Below are positions 10,863 through 20,872 of a DNA stretch of 64,000 nt, one piece after another (the first letter of the stretch is position 1; each line of letters begins with the position of its first letter). Where the stretch lies: NCBI GenBank assembly GCA_036365145.1, contig JAEOAD010000040.1, positions 15,041,501 to 15,105,500 of the forward strand. Reading direction: 5' to 3'. Position numbers and translations under genes: made by a program. The notes beneath the pieces were generated by a model, which saw only the letters and a program-made list of their open reading frames with translations, made no database searches and was not told where the DNA came from. Source of the DNA: Orientallactaga sibirica (lineage: Eukaryota; Chordata; Mammalia; Rodentia; Dipodidae).

Positions 10863-11256
10863 TCCAAGTAACCTCAATAGAAAAATAATTAAGTAAATTG
10901 TAGTCGATATGTTTAATGCAGTATTAGTATAATTATTTTAAATGATGGCTATAAAGTCTCTCTTGGTGTGGAAACATGTTATGTGTGTAGCTTTTAAACT
11001 TCCACTTCTCTATTTTGGCATTTCTCTCTAGAGCAGTTGTTACATTCTGTCATGTTTCTCAGTGGGTTACATGTTGACCTCTTCCACACCATGAAATAAG
11101 GGCAGAAGCTCCGCAACTTTCCCCGGATCCTCCCCGACAGCACGCAGAACAGTTTCCCAGAGTGTATCATCCCACCAATTGGGCTGGGCTTTGTTTATAT
11201 AATGGTGGTTGTGACAGATGATATCCACCAAATTTGTTTCCAAAATCATTCCTATA
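10863..11256. other. Single-copy part of the duplicated unit
   Basis: It contains a 64-codon minus-strand frame (11067-11261) whose product has 'NWWDDTLWE'. Copy 2 differs from it at two codons, both changing the amino acid (Phe to Ser, Val to Ile). This gives no support for coding constraint. Confidence 0.5.
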
Positions 11257-11372
11257 GACAAGTGTGGTGGTGCATTTATATAATTCTAGCACTTGTAGTT
11301 GGAGGCAGTATGATTGCTAGGCATTGAAGGCCAGCCTGGGCTACATAGTGAGATCTCAAGAAAAATAATAAG
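11257..11372 (+). mobile_element. Old B1, sense
   Basis: 'gacaagtgtggtggtgcat' with 'ggccagcctgggctacatag' and an A-rich end. It lacks the young jerboa-type body. Confidence 0.8.
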
Positions 11373-11400
11373 AGCAACACAATAATCTAATTTATATACC

Positions 11401-11712
11401 AAAAGGAGTTGAAAATTTAGGTCTGCACATGGATGCTTGTAGAATTTTTATTCAAAATTTCTAAAACTCAGAGGCCAAAGCCTACAAATAGGTGAGTGGA
11501 TGAACTTGTACATCCATACAATGGGATATTATTCAGCATCAAAAATGAGCTTTTTTATTTTATTAGGTAGAAAAAAATGAGCTATTAAGCTATGAAAAGA
11601 CATGGAGGAAACTTCAATGACTATTACTATGTGAAATGAGGAAATCTGAAAAGACTAGAGATGGTATTGTTTCAATTCTATGACATTCTGGAAAAGGTAA
11701 AACAATGTGTCC
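11401..11712 (+). mobile_element. Ancient L1M 3' end
   Basis: It keeps the order 'ctgcacatggatgcttgtag', 'tacatccatacaatgggata', 'ttattcagcatcaaaaatga', 'gaaaagacatggagg' and 'atgacattctggaaaagg', which is the 3' region of old mammalian L1M elements. There is no intact frame. Confidence 0.8.
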
Positions 11713-11807
11713 ATGTTGGTTTGCTTTAATAAATATGCCACCAGGAAGGGCAAGGTGGACTGAGAACTTTGCTTTCTGTGAACTTAAAAGTGCTATAAAG
11801 AATTGGT

Positions 11808-11871
11808 CTTGGACTGGAGAGATGGCTTGGTGGTTAAGGTACTTGCCTGCAAAACCAAGGAACCCAGATTC
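11808..11871 (+). mobile_element. DIP-like SINE head cut at the duplication junction
   Basis: The head runs to 'aacccagattc', then jumps straight into the (CAA)n tail that starts copy 2. The full version of the same SINE is at 13364-13578. This is the novel junction made by the duplication. Confidence 0.9.
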
Positions 11872-11988
11872 AAACAACAACAACAACAACAACAAAACAA
11901 AAAATTTAAAAATGAATTAAGAGATGAAAAAGTTGCATTGGTGATAATATTAATCATATTTTTTATAATAAAAATGAAAATATCCAAG

Positions 11989-12189
11989 TTTTGAGACTGC
12001 TCAGTGGTTAAAGGCACTTGTTCACACAGTTTGCTTTGGCCTGGGTTAATTCTCCAGGACTCATACAAAGCCAGATGCACAATGCGGCACTTGCATCTGG
12101 AGTTTCTTTGCAGCTGCAAGAGGCCCTGGATGCTCCTATACTCCCCCCCTCTCAAATAAATAAATGAAAATATTTTAAAAATTTAAAAA
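11989..12189 (+). mobile_element. DIP-like SINE (copy 2 of 10435-10635)
   Basis: Same insertion as its partner, copied by the duplication. It has one base fewer in the head and two substitutions in the body. Confidence 0.85.
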
Positions 12190-12191
12190 GA

Positions 12192-12416
12192 GGTGCTGGA
12201 GTAATGGCTTAGTGGTTAAGGTGCTTGCCTGTAAAGCCAAATAATCCAAGTTTGACTCCCCAGCACCTACATAAAACCCGATGCACAAGGTGGCAGGGGT
12301 ATCAGGAGTTCATTTGCAGTGGCTCGAGGCCCTGGACTGCCCATTCTCTCTCTCTGCCTCTTTCTCTCTCCCTCTCTCTCAAATAAATAAATATTTAAAG
12401 AAAGTAAAATAAAATA
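12192..12416 (+). mobile_element. DIP-like SINE (copy 2 of 10638-10862)
   Basis: I saw no difference from its partner. Confidence 0.9.
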
Positions 12417-12810
12417 TCCAAGTAACCTCAATAGAAAAATAATTAAGTAAATTGTAGTCGATATGTTTAATGCAGTATTAGTATAATCATTTTAAATGAT
12501 GGCTATAAAGTCTCTCTTGGTGTGGAAACATGTTATGTGTGTAGCTTTTAAACTTCCACTTCTCTATTTTGGCATTTCTCTCTAGAGCAGTTGTTACATT
12601 CTGTCATGTTTCTCAGTGGGTTACATGTTGATCTCTTCCACACCATGAGATAAGGGCAGAAGCTCCGCAACTTTCCCCGGATCCTCCCCGACAGCACGCA
12701 GAACAGTTTCCCAGAGTGTATCATCCCACCAATTGGGCTGGGCTTTGTTTATATAATGGTGGTTGTGACAGATGATATCCACCAAATTTGTTTCCAAAAT
12801 CATTCCTATA

Positions 12811-12926
12811 GACAAGTGTGGTGGTGCATTTATATAATTCTAGCACTTGTAGGTGGAGGCAGTATGATTGCTAGGCATTGAAGGCCAGCCTGGGCTACAT
12901 AGTGAGATCTCAAGAAAAATAATAAG
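12811..12926 (+). mobile_element. Old B1 (copy 2)
   Basis: Partner of 11257-11372, with a T-to-G change in 'cttgtaggtgg'. Confidence 0.8.
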
Positions 12927-12953
12927 AGCAACACAATAATCTAATTTATATAC

Positions 12954-13274
12954 CAAAAGGAGTTGAAAATTTAGGTCTGCACATGGATGCTTGTAGAATT
13001 TTTATTCAAAATTTCTAAAACTCAGAGGCCAAAGCCTACAAATAGGTGAGTGGATGAACTTGTACATCCATACAATGGGATATTATTCAGCATCAAAAAT
13101 GAGCTTTTTTATTTTATTAGGTAGAAAAAAATGAGCTATTAAGCTATGAAAAGACATGGAGGAAACTTCAATGACTATTACTATGTGAAATGAGGAAATC
13201 TGAAAAGACTAGAGATGGTATTGTTTCAATTCTATGACATTCTGGAAAAGGTAAAACAATGTGTCCATGTTGGT
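12954..13274 (+). mobile_element. Ancient L1M 3' end (copy 2)
   Basis: Duplicate of 11401-11712. Confidence 0.8.
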
Positions 13275-13363
13275 TTGCTTTAATAAATATGCCATCAGGA
13301 AGGGCAAGGTGGACATGAGAACTTTGCTTTCTGTGAACTTAAAAGTGCTATAAAGAATTGGTC

Positions 13364-13506
13364 TTGGACTGGAGAGATGGCTTGGTGGTTAAGGTACTTG
13401 CCTGCAAAACCAAGGAACCCAGATTCGATTCCCCAGTACCCGCATAAAGCCAAATGCACAAGGTGGTACTTGCATCCATTTGCAGTGGCTGGAGGCCCTG
13501 GTGCAC

Positions 13507-13542
<36 letters not shown>

Positions 13543-13578
13543 CTCTTTCTCTCTGCTCTCAAATAAAAATAAATAAGC
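13364..13578 (+). mobile_element. DIP-like SINE spanning the right duplication edge
   Basis: Intact sense SINE with a long (CT)n at 13508-13538 and a short A-rich tail. The first 63 bases belong to duplication copy 2. The rest is single copy. Confidence 0.92.
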
Positions 13579-13595
13579 TATTTTTAAATTAGTCG

Positions 13596-13926
13596 CAGAG
13601 CTGGGAAGCACTCATTCAGTAGTAGAATGCTTGCCATGTAAATCTGAGAACTCGAGTTTTGGTTCCTGGCACCCATGGCAGCCGGCCTGCAATCTCTGTA
13701 TTTAGTAAGCAGATAGAGGGAGCTTTGTCTTATCCAGCAAACTCTTCATGCGTACTAGAGACCCGGTCTCAATAAATAACGTGGAGATGGATTGAAGAAG
13801 TCATTTGACTTAAACCTCTGGCCTCTACATGTGCCCACACTCACATATATACATGTATCCACCCACATATAACACCAACTTGCATACCCAGACACATGCA
13901 CATACACACACACACACACACACACA
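13596..13926 (+). mobile_element. B4-type SINE with (CA)n end
   Basis: An ID-like head ('cagtagtagaatgcttgcc') is followed by 'gagacccggtctcaataaat', 'cctctggcctctacatg' and a (CA)n run at 13901-13926. That is the B4/RSINE layout of rodents. Confidence 0.75.
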
Positions 13927-14825
13927 ACATTCATCTGTACATTTCACAAAAGCAAATACAAAACCCCAACTGTCACTTTCTTTTTCCTCCCAGGCAGGTT
14001 AGGGATTCATCAACATGAGCCTCATCTTGGAGACTAGCAGGCTGGTTTGTGGCCCCTCTTCGGCTTCCCCTTTGAGGGTCAAAGCAAAGATTCATTATTC
14101 AGACCATTAGATAAATAGTATTTCTGGATTCTGATGTGAGACTAACAAGTCATGGAACTTACATTTTCCCCGGGATGCTTTCTTTGGTTGAGGAGAGAAT
14201 GCTGTTCTTTCAGTGATATTCACTGGAAAGGAATGGGTAATTCACAGCCTGTCCCTTCGCAGCAGATTGCATAAGGAGTGAGAATGCTGTGCAGGGATCT
14301 CACAGAGAAGGCTGTATCCCCCTCCATAGGGCAGGACTTCCCAGCTGGTGACAGAGTCCTGTAGGGTTAGGTTATGGCGACACTACTTAGTGACTGGAAT
14401 CCAAAAATGATGTCACATCCACCTAACTTTTGGCAAACAATGAATTTGGTTAGATTGGTCACATTTCAAGACCAGAGGAAAATAGGAGGATGAAATTGGT
14501 TCCTTTGCTCACATGGTGATGCACAGTGGACAGGAATCAAATAGTAAAAAAAAAAAATAGTTGTCAGAAGAGAGAGAAAGAACCAGGATGAAAAGCAGGC
14601 TGAGGTATTGCAAGGAGATATGACACTAAGGATGAGGCTGAGCTGCTGGGGACTTTGAAGCCATGAGAAAGAAATCTGGAGATCTGCTTGCTCTGTGTGA
14701 CCCATCCACTCTGAATGTGTGGACGCTGGTTATGTAAAAAAAAAGAAAAGAAAGAAAATTTGTGAGCTCAATATTAGATATGCAACTTATTCAGAGAGAA
14801 ACAGGATAGAAATTGGGCAGAGTGG
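13927..14825. other. Repeat-poor interval
   Basis: About 0.9 kb without recognised repeats apart from short A-runs (14548-14559, 14740-14760). A pyrimidine tract and 'ctcccag' near 13980-13995 look like a splice acceptor, but no supported frame follows. Confidence 0.4.
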
Positions 14826-15041
14826 GGTTGAAGAGATGGCTTAGAGGTTAAGCGCTTGCCTGTGAAGCCTAAGGACCCCAGTTCAAGGCTCGATTCCCCA
14901 GGACCCATGTAAGCCAGATGCACAAGGTGGTGCATGCATCTGGGGTTTGTTTGCAGTGGCTGGAGGCCCTGGTGTGCCCATTTTTTTCTCTCTCTCTCCC
15001 TCTCTGCTCTTTCTCTCTCTAATAAATAAATAAAAATAAAC
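14826..15041 (+). mobile_element. DIP-like SINE
   Basis: Sense copy with the duplicated 'ttcaaggctcgattcc' variant shared with 10112-10356. Its A-tail received the following B1. Confidence 0.92.
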
Positions 15042-15042
15042 A

Positions 15043-15190
15043 AGCCAGGTGTGGTGGTGCACGTCTTTAATCCCAGCACTCGGGAGGCAGAGGTAGGAGG
15101 ATCGTTGTGAGTTCGAGGCCACCCTGAGACTACATAGTGAATTCCAGATCAGCCTGGGCTAGAGTGAAACCCTACCTTGAAAAACCAATA
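15043..15190 (+). mobile_element. B1 SINE inserted in a DIP tail
   Basis: Sense B1 from 'gccaggtgtggtggtgcac', directly after 'aaataaacaa' of the DIP element, so it is younger than that SINE. Confidence 0.92.
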
Positions 15191-15574
15191 CACAGCTTCA
15201 TGTGGGCCCAAAGGAGATAACATGATGCGGCCCAAGACTGAGTGAGTGGCTAGAGAGTTGAGGGTGGGGAGAGAGGAGGCAAAAGAGAAGAGGGAAGGGA
15301 GGGAGGGGATAGAATGAGAGGGGATAGGTAGAACAGGCAGGCTGGTGAGGAAAGGGCACTTGAGTTGGGGCTTGAGGAAGGGAGGAGGAAGCAGCTTAAG
15401 TTTAGGCTAGGCAGAGAAAGGAGTGAAGATTCCAGAAAAGAGAAGACATAGGTCCAAAGGCATGAAGGTGGGGAGGTGGACCACGTGCTCGGACACTGTG
15501 AAGGGGCAGAGGCTCCCTGCCTGAGCATCACCGTGATCCGTATGGCCAGCAGCTCTCATCGAGATTCCACGTCA
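15191..15574. repeat. Purine-rich tract
   Basis: 15255-15480 is strongly G+A rich on the plus strand, with GGGAGGG and GAGAGGGGAT runs. Such DNA can form triplex or G-rich structures. The 93-codon minus-strand frame here is only its Ser/Pro/Leu-rich complement. Confidence 0.6.
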
Positions 15575-15935
15575 TAACTTGGGTCTGAAACATGCCCCGA
15601 GGGGCTCCTGTGTTTGAACACTTGGTCCCCAGCTAGGGCTGCTGTTATGGGAGGCTATGGAACTTCTGGAAAGCCAGCCAGAGTGGGTTTCTCGGGCTGG
15701 GCCTTGCAGGTTGTATCCACCTCTGGTTCCTGCTCAAGTTCTTTTCTTCCGCAGCCGTCCAGATGTGAGGCTGTCTCCCCCCATGTGCTCCCAGCACCAT
15801 GCAGCTGCTCTACCAGGCCTTTCCGACCAGATATACTTAATTTCTGGAGCTTGGGGAGCCGAGATAAATCTGTCCTCCTTTGAGTTCTGTCTGCCAGGTA
15901 TTTGGTCAGAGAGATAAGAAAGGTGACTAAACTAG
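15575..15935 (+). mobile_element. MaLR-type LTR, sense
   Basis: 'gtttgaacacttggtcccca' opens it. Later come 'ccatgcagctgctctacc', 'agataaatctgtcctcctt' and 'tgccaggtatttggtcag', in the order of a rodent ERVL-MaLR LTR. The plus frames at 15614-15883 and 15657-15917 come from this LTR. Confidence 0.75.
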
Positions 15936-16064
15936 GCAGCTCAGCACCCATGGGCCACTCTACCAGTGATAGCGAGGAGCATGGCCCAGTGTTTGTGTGG
16001 GGGTGGCATGAGCTAATGGATGGTGGGAAGAGCGAGGACCATTTTTATGGACTCTCTTTAAAAG

Positions 16065-16275
16065 CTTTTTTTTTTTTTTATTTTAGAGAGAGAGAGAGAA
16101 TTGGCACGTCAGCCACTGCAATCGAACTCCAGACGCTTGTGCCACCTATTGGGCATGTGTGACCTTGCGCTTGCCTCACCTTTGTGCTTCTGGCTTATGT
16201 GGGATCTGGAGAGTCAAACATGGGTCCTTAGGCTTTGCAGGCAAGCACCTTAACCACTAAGCCATCTCTCCAGCC
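16065..16275 (-). mobile_element. DIP-like SINE, long variant
   Basis: Antisense copy with the extra block 'tgaccttgcgcttgcctcac' next to the usual body. First of five same-strand SINEs in 1.24 kb. Confidence 0.9.
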
Positions 16276-16387
16276 CTTGAAATCTCTTTTCATTCTTGAC
16301 ATTTTTTATACATGTGTATAATATATGTGGATCATATTTACCCCCAATTATATTCTTATCTCCATGAAGCAAGTTTTTAAATTTTCT

Positions 16388-16602
16388 TATTTTTTTTATT
16401 TTTTTTTTTTAATTTCAAGGAGGGTGGGAGAGAGAGAGAGGGGAGAAGAGAATGGGTACACCAGGGCCTCCAGCTGCTGCAAACGAACTTCAGATGTATG
16501 CCCCACTTTGTGCATCTGGCTTTATGTGGGTACTGGGGAATCAAACACGAGTCATTAGGCTTTGCAAGCAAGCACTGTAACTGCTGATCCATTTCTCCAG
16601 CC
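16388..16602 (-). mobile_element. DIP-like SINE
   Basis: Antisense, long T-runs on the left, mildly diverged head ('tgctgatccatttctcc'). It is flanked by imperfect copies of 'aagcaagttttta'. Confidence 0.9.
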
Positions 16603-16654
16603 CTCAAGCAACATTTTTATTTATTTTTTCTTTTTAATATTTATTTCTAATATA

Positions 16655-16877
16655 TTTTTAACATATTTGTATATTTATTTATTTATTTGAGACAGTGAGA
16701 GGGAAAGAGAGAGAGTGTGTGTGAGAATGGGCATGCCAGGGCCTCTAGCCACTGCAAATGAACTCCAGACAAGTGTGCCCCCTTGTGCATCTGGCTTATG
16801 TGGGACTTGGAGAATCGAACCGGGGTCCTTAGGCTTTACAGGCATGTCCCTTAACCACTAATCCATCTCTCCAGCCC
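16655..16877 (-). mobile_element. DIP-like SINE
   Basis: Antisense, full length, third of the row. The GA tract holds a short GT run. Confidence 0.9.
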
Positions 16878-16899
16878 TGCTTTTAACATTTTTATTGAA

Positions 16900-17109
16900 A
16901 ACTTTATTTATTTATTTGAGAGAGTGAGAGAGAAAGAGGCAGAGAGAGAGAGAGAGAGAATGGGCGCACCAGGGCCTCCAACCACTGCAAACGAACTCCA
17001 GACACATGCACCACCTTGTGCATCTGGCTTACATGGGTCCTGGGGAATTGAATCTGGGTCCTTAGCTGTGCAGCCAAGTGCCTTAACTGCTGAGCCATTT
17101 TCCTAGCCC
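16900..17109 (-). mobile_element. DIP-like SINE
   Basis: Antisense, full length, fourth of the row. Confidence 0.9.
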
Positions 17110-17302
17110 TTTTATATTTATTTATTTGCAAGCAGAGATAGAGACAGAAAGAGAAAATGGATGTGCCAGGGCCTTCAGCCACTATAAACGATCTCCAGAT
17201 GCATGTGCCACCTTGTGCATCTGGCTCTACGTGGAGACTCGAACTTGGGTCACTAGGCTTTGCAGGTAAGCACCTTCACTGCTGAGCCAGCTCTCCTGCC
17301 CT
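17110..17302 (-). mobile_element. DIP-like SINE
   Basis: Antisense, fifth of the row, older. 'ctcaagtagcattttt' after it echoes 'ctcaagcaacattttt' at 16603, which suggests the last three SINEs sit within one target. Confidence 0.88.
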
Positions 17303-17844
17303 CAAGTAGCATTTTTCAATGCAGTAGTAGGTATCCTGGGGAGATGCCAAGGGAGGACTTCATTCTAATAAGTGTGGAAAGAAGGAAGACGGGGTCTCTG
17401 TGCCCACAGGCATCCTCTGTTCACATGAGCTGAAGCACCCTGGGGTCTTGCCACGGTCTCACCTAGCATGGCCACGTGGTACAGCCACCAAGGAGGGAGG
17501 GCTGCTGACATCGAGCTCCACCACCTTCGAGACACGTGACTCTTGGCAAGTGGCATAGCAATGCTGTGAGAAGACCAACTTGAAAGGGCTGATGAATCTG
17601 TAATGAGCCAAACCCAGTGCCAGGCACATGGTAAGCAATCAGCTGGTGTCACTTGCTTTTATTTTAATTATAACATTAGAGGAACAGATCACGTTTATTT
17701 TGAGCCTCTGCCACGTGGGTGCTGAAACTTGGTTGATACAGAGTGCTAGGTGTAAGGTCCCTGTGGCATTGAGTGCTGGTTGCCAGCCCCATAGTCATTC
17801 TCCCTTCTTCCTTACTATGACATAGCAGACTCCTCATGTTTTCA
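17303..17844. other. Repeat-poor interval with MIR/L2-like scrap
   Basis: 17605-17690 ('cccagtgccaggcacatggta') matches the common 3' motif of MIR/L2 elements. No gene. Confidence 0.45.
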
Positions 17845-17886
17845 ACTTTTATTTTATTTGTTTGAGAGAGAGAGAGAAGAAGAGGC

Positions 17887-17970
<84 letters not shown>

Positions 17971-17973
17971 AGG

Positions 17974-18005
<32 letters not shown>

Positions 18006-18156
18006 ATGGGCATGTCAGGGCCTTCAGCTGCTGCAAACAAACTCCAGATGCATGTGCCACCTTGTGCATCTGGCTTATGTGGGTCCTGGAGAATTGAACC
18101 TGGGTCCTTTGACTTCACAGGCAAGTGCCTTAACCACTGGCCATTTCGCCAGCCCC
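17845..18156 (-). mobile_element. DIP-like SINE with expanded (TA)n and (GA)n
   Basis: Antisense SINE whose GA tract has grown to a compound microsatellite: (AT)n at about 17889-17929, then GA/GGGA runs to about 18003. The rest of the body and head is normal. Confidence 0.9.
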
Positions 18157-18157
18157 T

Positions 18158-18329
18158 CCTTGTTCTTTTTAAAAATTATTTATTTGCAAGCAGAGAGAGA
18201 CAGAGAGAAGAGAGACAGACAGAGAGACAGGAAGTTCAGCTGCTGCCAATGAACTCGGGACACATATGTCACTTGGTACATCTGGCTTTATGTGGGCACT
18301 GGGGAAGCAAACTCAGGTTGCCAGGCTTT
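18158..18329 (-). mobile_element. DIP-like SINE, part 1 (split by an LTR)
   Basis: Antisense copy interrupted after 'ccaggctttgcagg'. The head continues at 18686-18720. Confidence 0.88.
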
Positions 18330-18334
18330 GCAGG

Positions 18335-18680
18335 TGTGGTGGTTTGATTCAGGTGTCCCCCATAATCTTAGGTGTTCTGAATGTCCCCAGCCGATGGCCA
18401 TTTGGGAATTAACACCTCCTAGAGGCAGTGTATTGTTGGGGGCAGGCTTATGGGTATTATAGCCAGCTTCCTCTTGCCATCAGTGTTTGGCACACTCTCC
18501 TGTTGCTGTTGTCCACCTGATGTTGGCCAGGGGATGATGCCCACCCTCTGCTCATGCCATAGTTTTCCCCTGCCATTGTGGAGCTTCCCTTCAAGTCTGT
18601 AAGCCAAAATAAACCTCCCCCCACAACAAGCTGCTCTTGGTTGGGTGTTTTCTGCAGGCCATGCTAATCTGACTTCAAAA
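18335..18680 (+). mobile_element. MaLR-like solo LTR, 5-bp TSD, inside a SINE
   Basis: A 346-bp LTR that opens TGTGGTGGTTTGATTC and closes CTGACTTCAAAA. GCAGG flanks it at 18330-18334 and 18681-18685. It has the polyadenylation context 'aagccaaaataaacctcc'. The 5-bp TSD fits ERVL/MaLR integrases. No internal region remains, so it is a solo LTR. Confidence 0.88.
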
Positions 18681-18720
18681 GCAGGCAAGCTCAATAACCA
18701 GTAAGCAATCTCTCCAGCTC
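18681..18720 (-). mobile_element. DIP-like SINE, part 2
   Basis: Remaining head ('aagcaatctctccagctc') of the SINE split by the LTR. Confidence 0.8.
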
Positions 18721-18767
18721 TAGAGCCCTCATTTTATTCAATGGAGCAGTCAGTGTGCCTAGATAAC

Positions 18768-18791
18768 ACACACACACACACACACACACAC
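18768..18791. repeat. (CA)n microsatellite
   Basis: Twelve uninterrupted CA units. Confidence 0.95.
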
Positions 18792-18899
18792 TAATATGTA
18801 AGCACTGGGCCCTCCTGCAAGCTATGTAAGCTGGCTCAGCAGAGACCCACCATTCAATCTTCCCCGTCTTGGTCCTTCCTCCTGTGGAAGATCTGGATG

Positions 18900-19165
18900 T
18901 GACGGATGAAGTTTCAGCAGCTCGGTGGATCCATGTGGAAGGCTTACCTAAGGCTGGCTAGATAAGGAGCCCAAGGAGATGGTGCCTGCCACCCACAAGG
19001 TGGAAAGAGAGGCTGCCTGTGGGACATTCTGCCCTGGAGCCTTTGCGGAGTGTGGCTCTGCTGGCGTTTTGAAATCGGGCTTCTGGCTTCCAGGATGGTG
19101 AGAGAATATATGCTATTCTAAGCCATCTCCTTTGTGGTCATTTGTCATAGTAGCCTATGACACTT
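18900..19165 (+). mobile_element. MLT1/MST-type LTR, sense, old
   Basis: The 3' half follows the old mammalian MaLR order: 'cttctggcttccaggatggt', 'gagagaatatatgctattct', 'aagccatctcctttgtgg'. It is truncated or strongly diverged at the 5' side. Confidence 0.65.
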
Positions 19166-20031
19166 GTATCTACCCACTGCTACATGGTACCCCAGGCTCA
19201 CGCCGAGCAGGGCTGAGCTTTGAAGCTCTCTGTAGCTCCTCGTCGAATTCTTCTTACCCCTGGCCCGTGGGTTCTCACACTGGGGCCACGCTGTTTGTTC
19301 TCCTTTCCTGAGTGGGAAAGAAAGAAACAGGCCCATGACCTTGACATTCCCCCACACATTCCACTTCCCGGACTCTGTAAACAGCTGTGTTCCAGCTGCA
19401 GCTGCAACCCTACCAAACACGAGAGTGAAGCCATTTGTAACCACTTGCGGGTCACAGCCAGCTCCTTCTTGCTCTGAGACGTCTTCGAGTTCAGAAGTCT
19501 AAACACATATTCCAGTTTGTCAGACTTCCCAAAGACTGGGATATATTACACAGTTGCATAATATGGCTCAGGGGCTGTGTTGCCTACAAGTCTCTTCACG
19601 CCCACATCAGGAGAGGAAGTGGGCTTTTAGAGGGGCTGGGGATGGGAAACAGGAGGGCAGAGGAGCCTGAGTGAGAACCTTTCCAGAACCTACCACACTG
19701 CCTCCACGGAGCTGAAGAGTAGCACACGTTGTGGATGACGTGTCAGTGTCAGTCATGAACTTGGTTCTTCCTCTGGCCAGCTTGTGTCTTAGGTTTGTTT
19801 TTCTTATGCGCAAAATAAGGATCATATTGTCATGATACCTGAATAGCTGCGGGGAGGGTGTGATGTCGGATAAATGCTTGACAGGTGCTTGGGCTGTTCC
19901 CAGTATATAAAGTAATTATGCATTAACAGATGCACCTGCCAATTTTTAAAATTTATTTACCTACCTCTGTGTGTGTGTGTGTGCGCACACACACACGGAA
20001 GCTGGACCTCTGGTGTTGGTCTTCAGGAAGG
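19166..20031. other. Repeat-poor interval with MIR fragment and Z-type palindrome
   Basis: 19785-19900 reads as a sense MIR ('cgcaaaataaggatcatatt' then 'gataaatgcttgacagg'). Alternating GT/GC/AC follows at 19969-19996. Frames of 72-102 codons on both strands overlap each other and have no domain. Confidence 0.45.
19969..19996. repeat. Palindromic (GT)n-GC-(AC)n tract
   Basis: Alternating purine/pyrimidine tract of 28 bp. It contains a perfect 24-bp palindrome centred between 19984 and 19985. Confidence 0.95.
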
Positions 20032-20047
20032 CCATCCACCTGTTTTT

Positions 20048-20257
20048 TTTTTTTTTTAATGCTACTTATTTATTAGAAAAGGAAGCAGATAGAAAGAGAG
20101 AGAGAGAATGGGTGCCCCAGGGCCTCCAGCCACTGCAAACGAACTCCAGACCCATGTGCCACCTTGTGCATCTGGCTTATGTGGGTCCTGGGGAATCGAA
20201 CCTGGGTCCTTAGGTTTTGCAGGCAAGTGCCTTTACCTCTAAGCCATCTCCCCAGCC
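20048..20257 (-). mobile_element. DIP-like SINE, perfect 16-bp TSD
   Basis: Antisense full-length copy between two copies of CCATCCACCTGTTTTT (20032-20047 and 20258-20273). Confidence 0.93.
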
Positions 20258-20273
20258 CCATCCACCTGTTTTT

Positions 20274-20440
20274 GATACAGAGTAGTCAGACAGCCCCAAG
20301 CATTCTTCTGGCTCTGCCTCTCCAGTGCTGGGATTACAGAGCATAGAGCTCCAACTGGATTTTACTGGGGAGTGCTGGGAATCAAACTCAGGTCTCATGT
20401 GTGTGAGGCAAGCACTTTACTACTGAGCTATCTCCCCGGC
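20274..20440 (-). mobile_element. B4-type SINE fragment, antisense
   Basis: A B1-like 'ccagtgctgggattacagag' is joined to the ID-like 'gtgctgggaatcaaactcag' and 'actactgagctatctcccc'. The ID+B1 combination is typical of B4. Confidence 0.65.
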
Positions 20441-20867
20441 TGTTGTCTGTCTGTCTGTTATATGTGTTATGTATGTATGATGTGTTTAAAGGTCTTAGTA
20501 TATAGCCCAGGCTGATCTCAAGCCCTGGACTCTTCTGAGTCTGTCCTCTGAGTGTTGACTCTACCCAAAAGATGTCACAGCTGCCAAAGCCACTCCAGGC
20601 AGATCGACAGCCTGTTGTCTTCCTTCTTTCTACCTCCCCCCAGCCCTGGTATTTTGTCTGTGCTTTGCTGACCTGACCCAGCCAGCCAGAAGTGTGGGAC
20701 TCAGGGGCCTATGTAATGCAGCCAGCAAGGGCTGGATGTGGTGGGTGGACATACAGCAAAGGAGGGGTGGGACAGACTGAGGATAAACATGCCCAGGGCC
20801 AGGATAGCATCTTCAGGGAACTTCGTGTAGCCACGGCCAAGGGTTTAGTGTTTTACATGACTTCAAA
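20441..20867. other. Interval with an old B1 scrap
   Basis: An antisense B1 remnant is likely at 20486-20562 ('tatagcccaggctgatctca'). The rest is unique-looking. Confidence 0.4.
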
Positions 20868-20872
20868 GTACC

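Larger units (their letters stand above)
10313..11871. repeat. Tandem duplication, copy 1 (unit about 1,555 bp)
   Basis: It matches 11872-13426 at an offset of 1,554-1,555 bp. I counted roughly ten differences (for example at 11096, 11299, 11744 and in the (CAA)n length), so identity is about 99%. The unit holds two SINEs, a B1, an L1M 3' end and a SINE head. Confidence 0.95.
11872..13426. repeat. Tandem duplication, copy 2
   Basis: Direct repeat of 10313-11871, starting in a shorter (CAA)n and ending inside the intact SINE at 13364-13578. Head-to-tail orientation. Confidence 0.95.

Noticed and set aside
11067..11261. 64-codon frame preserved in both tandem copies as a possible gene
   Set aside because: Both codon differences between copies change the amino acid, and the duplication is too recent for preservation to mean selection.
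10313..13426. Repeated units as a CRISPR-like or satellite array
   Set aside because: There are only two copies of a 1.55-kb unit made of SINEs, B1 and L1M sequence. The organism is a rodent.
13980..14030. Splice-acceptor-like pyrimidine tract with CAG
   Set aside because: No supported coding frame or downstream donor follows. Such tracts are frequent by chance.
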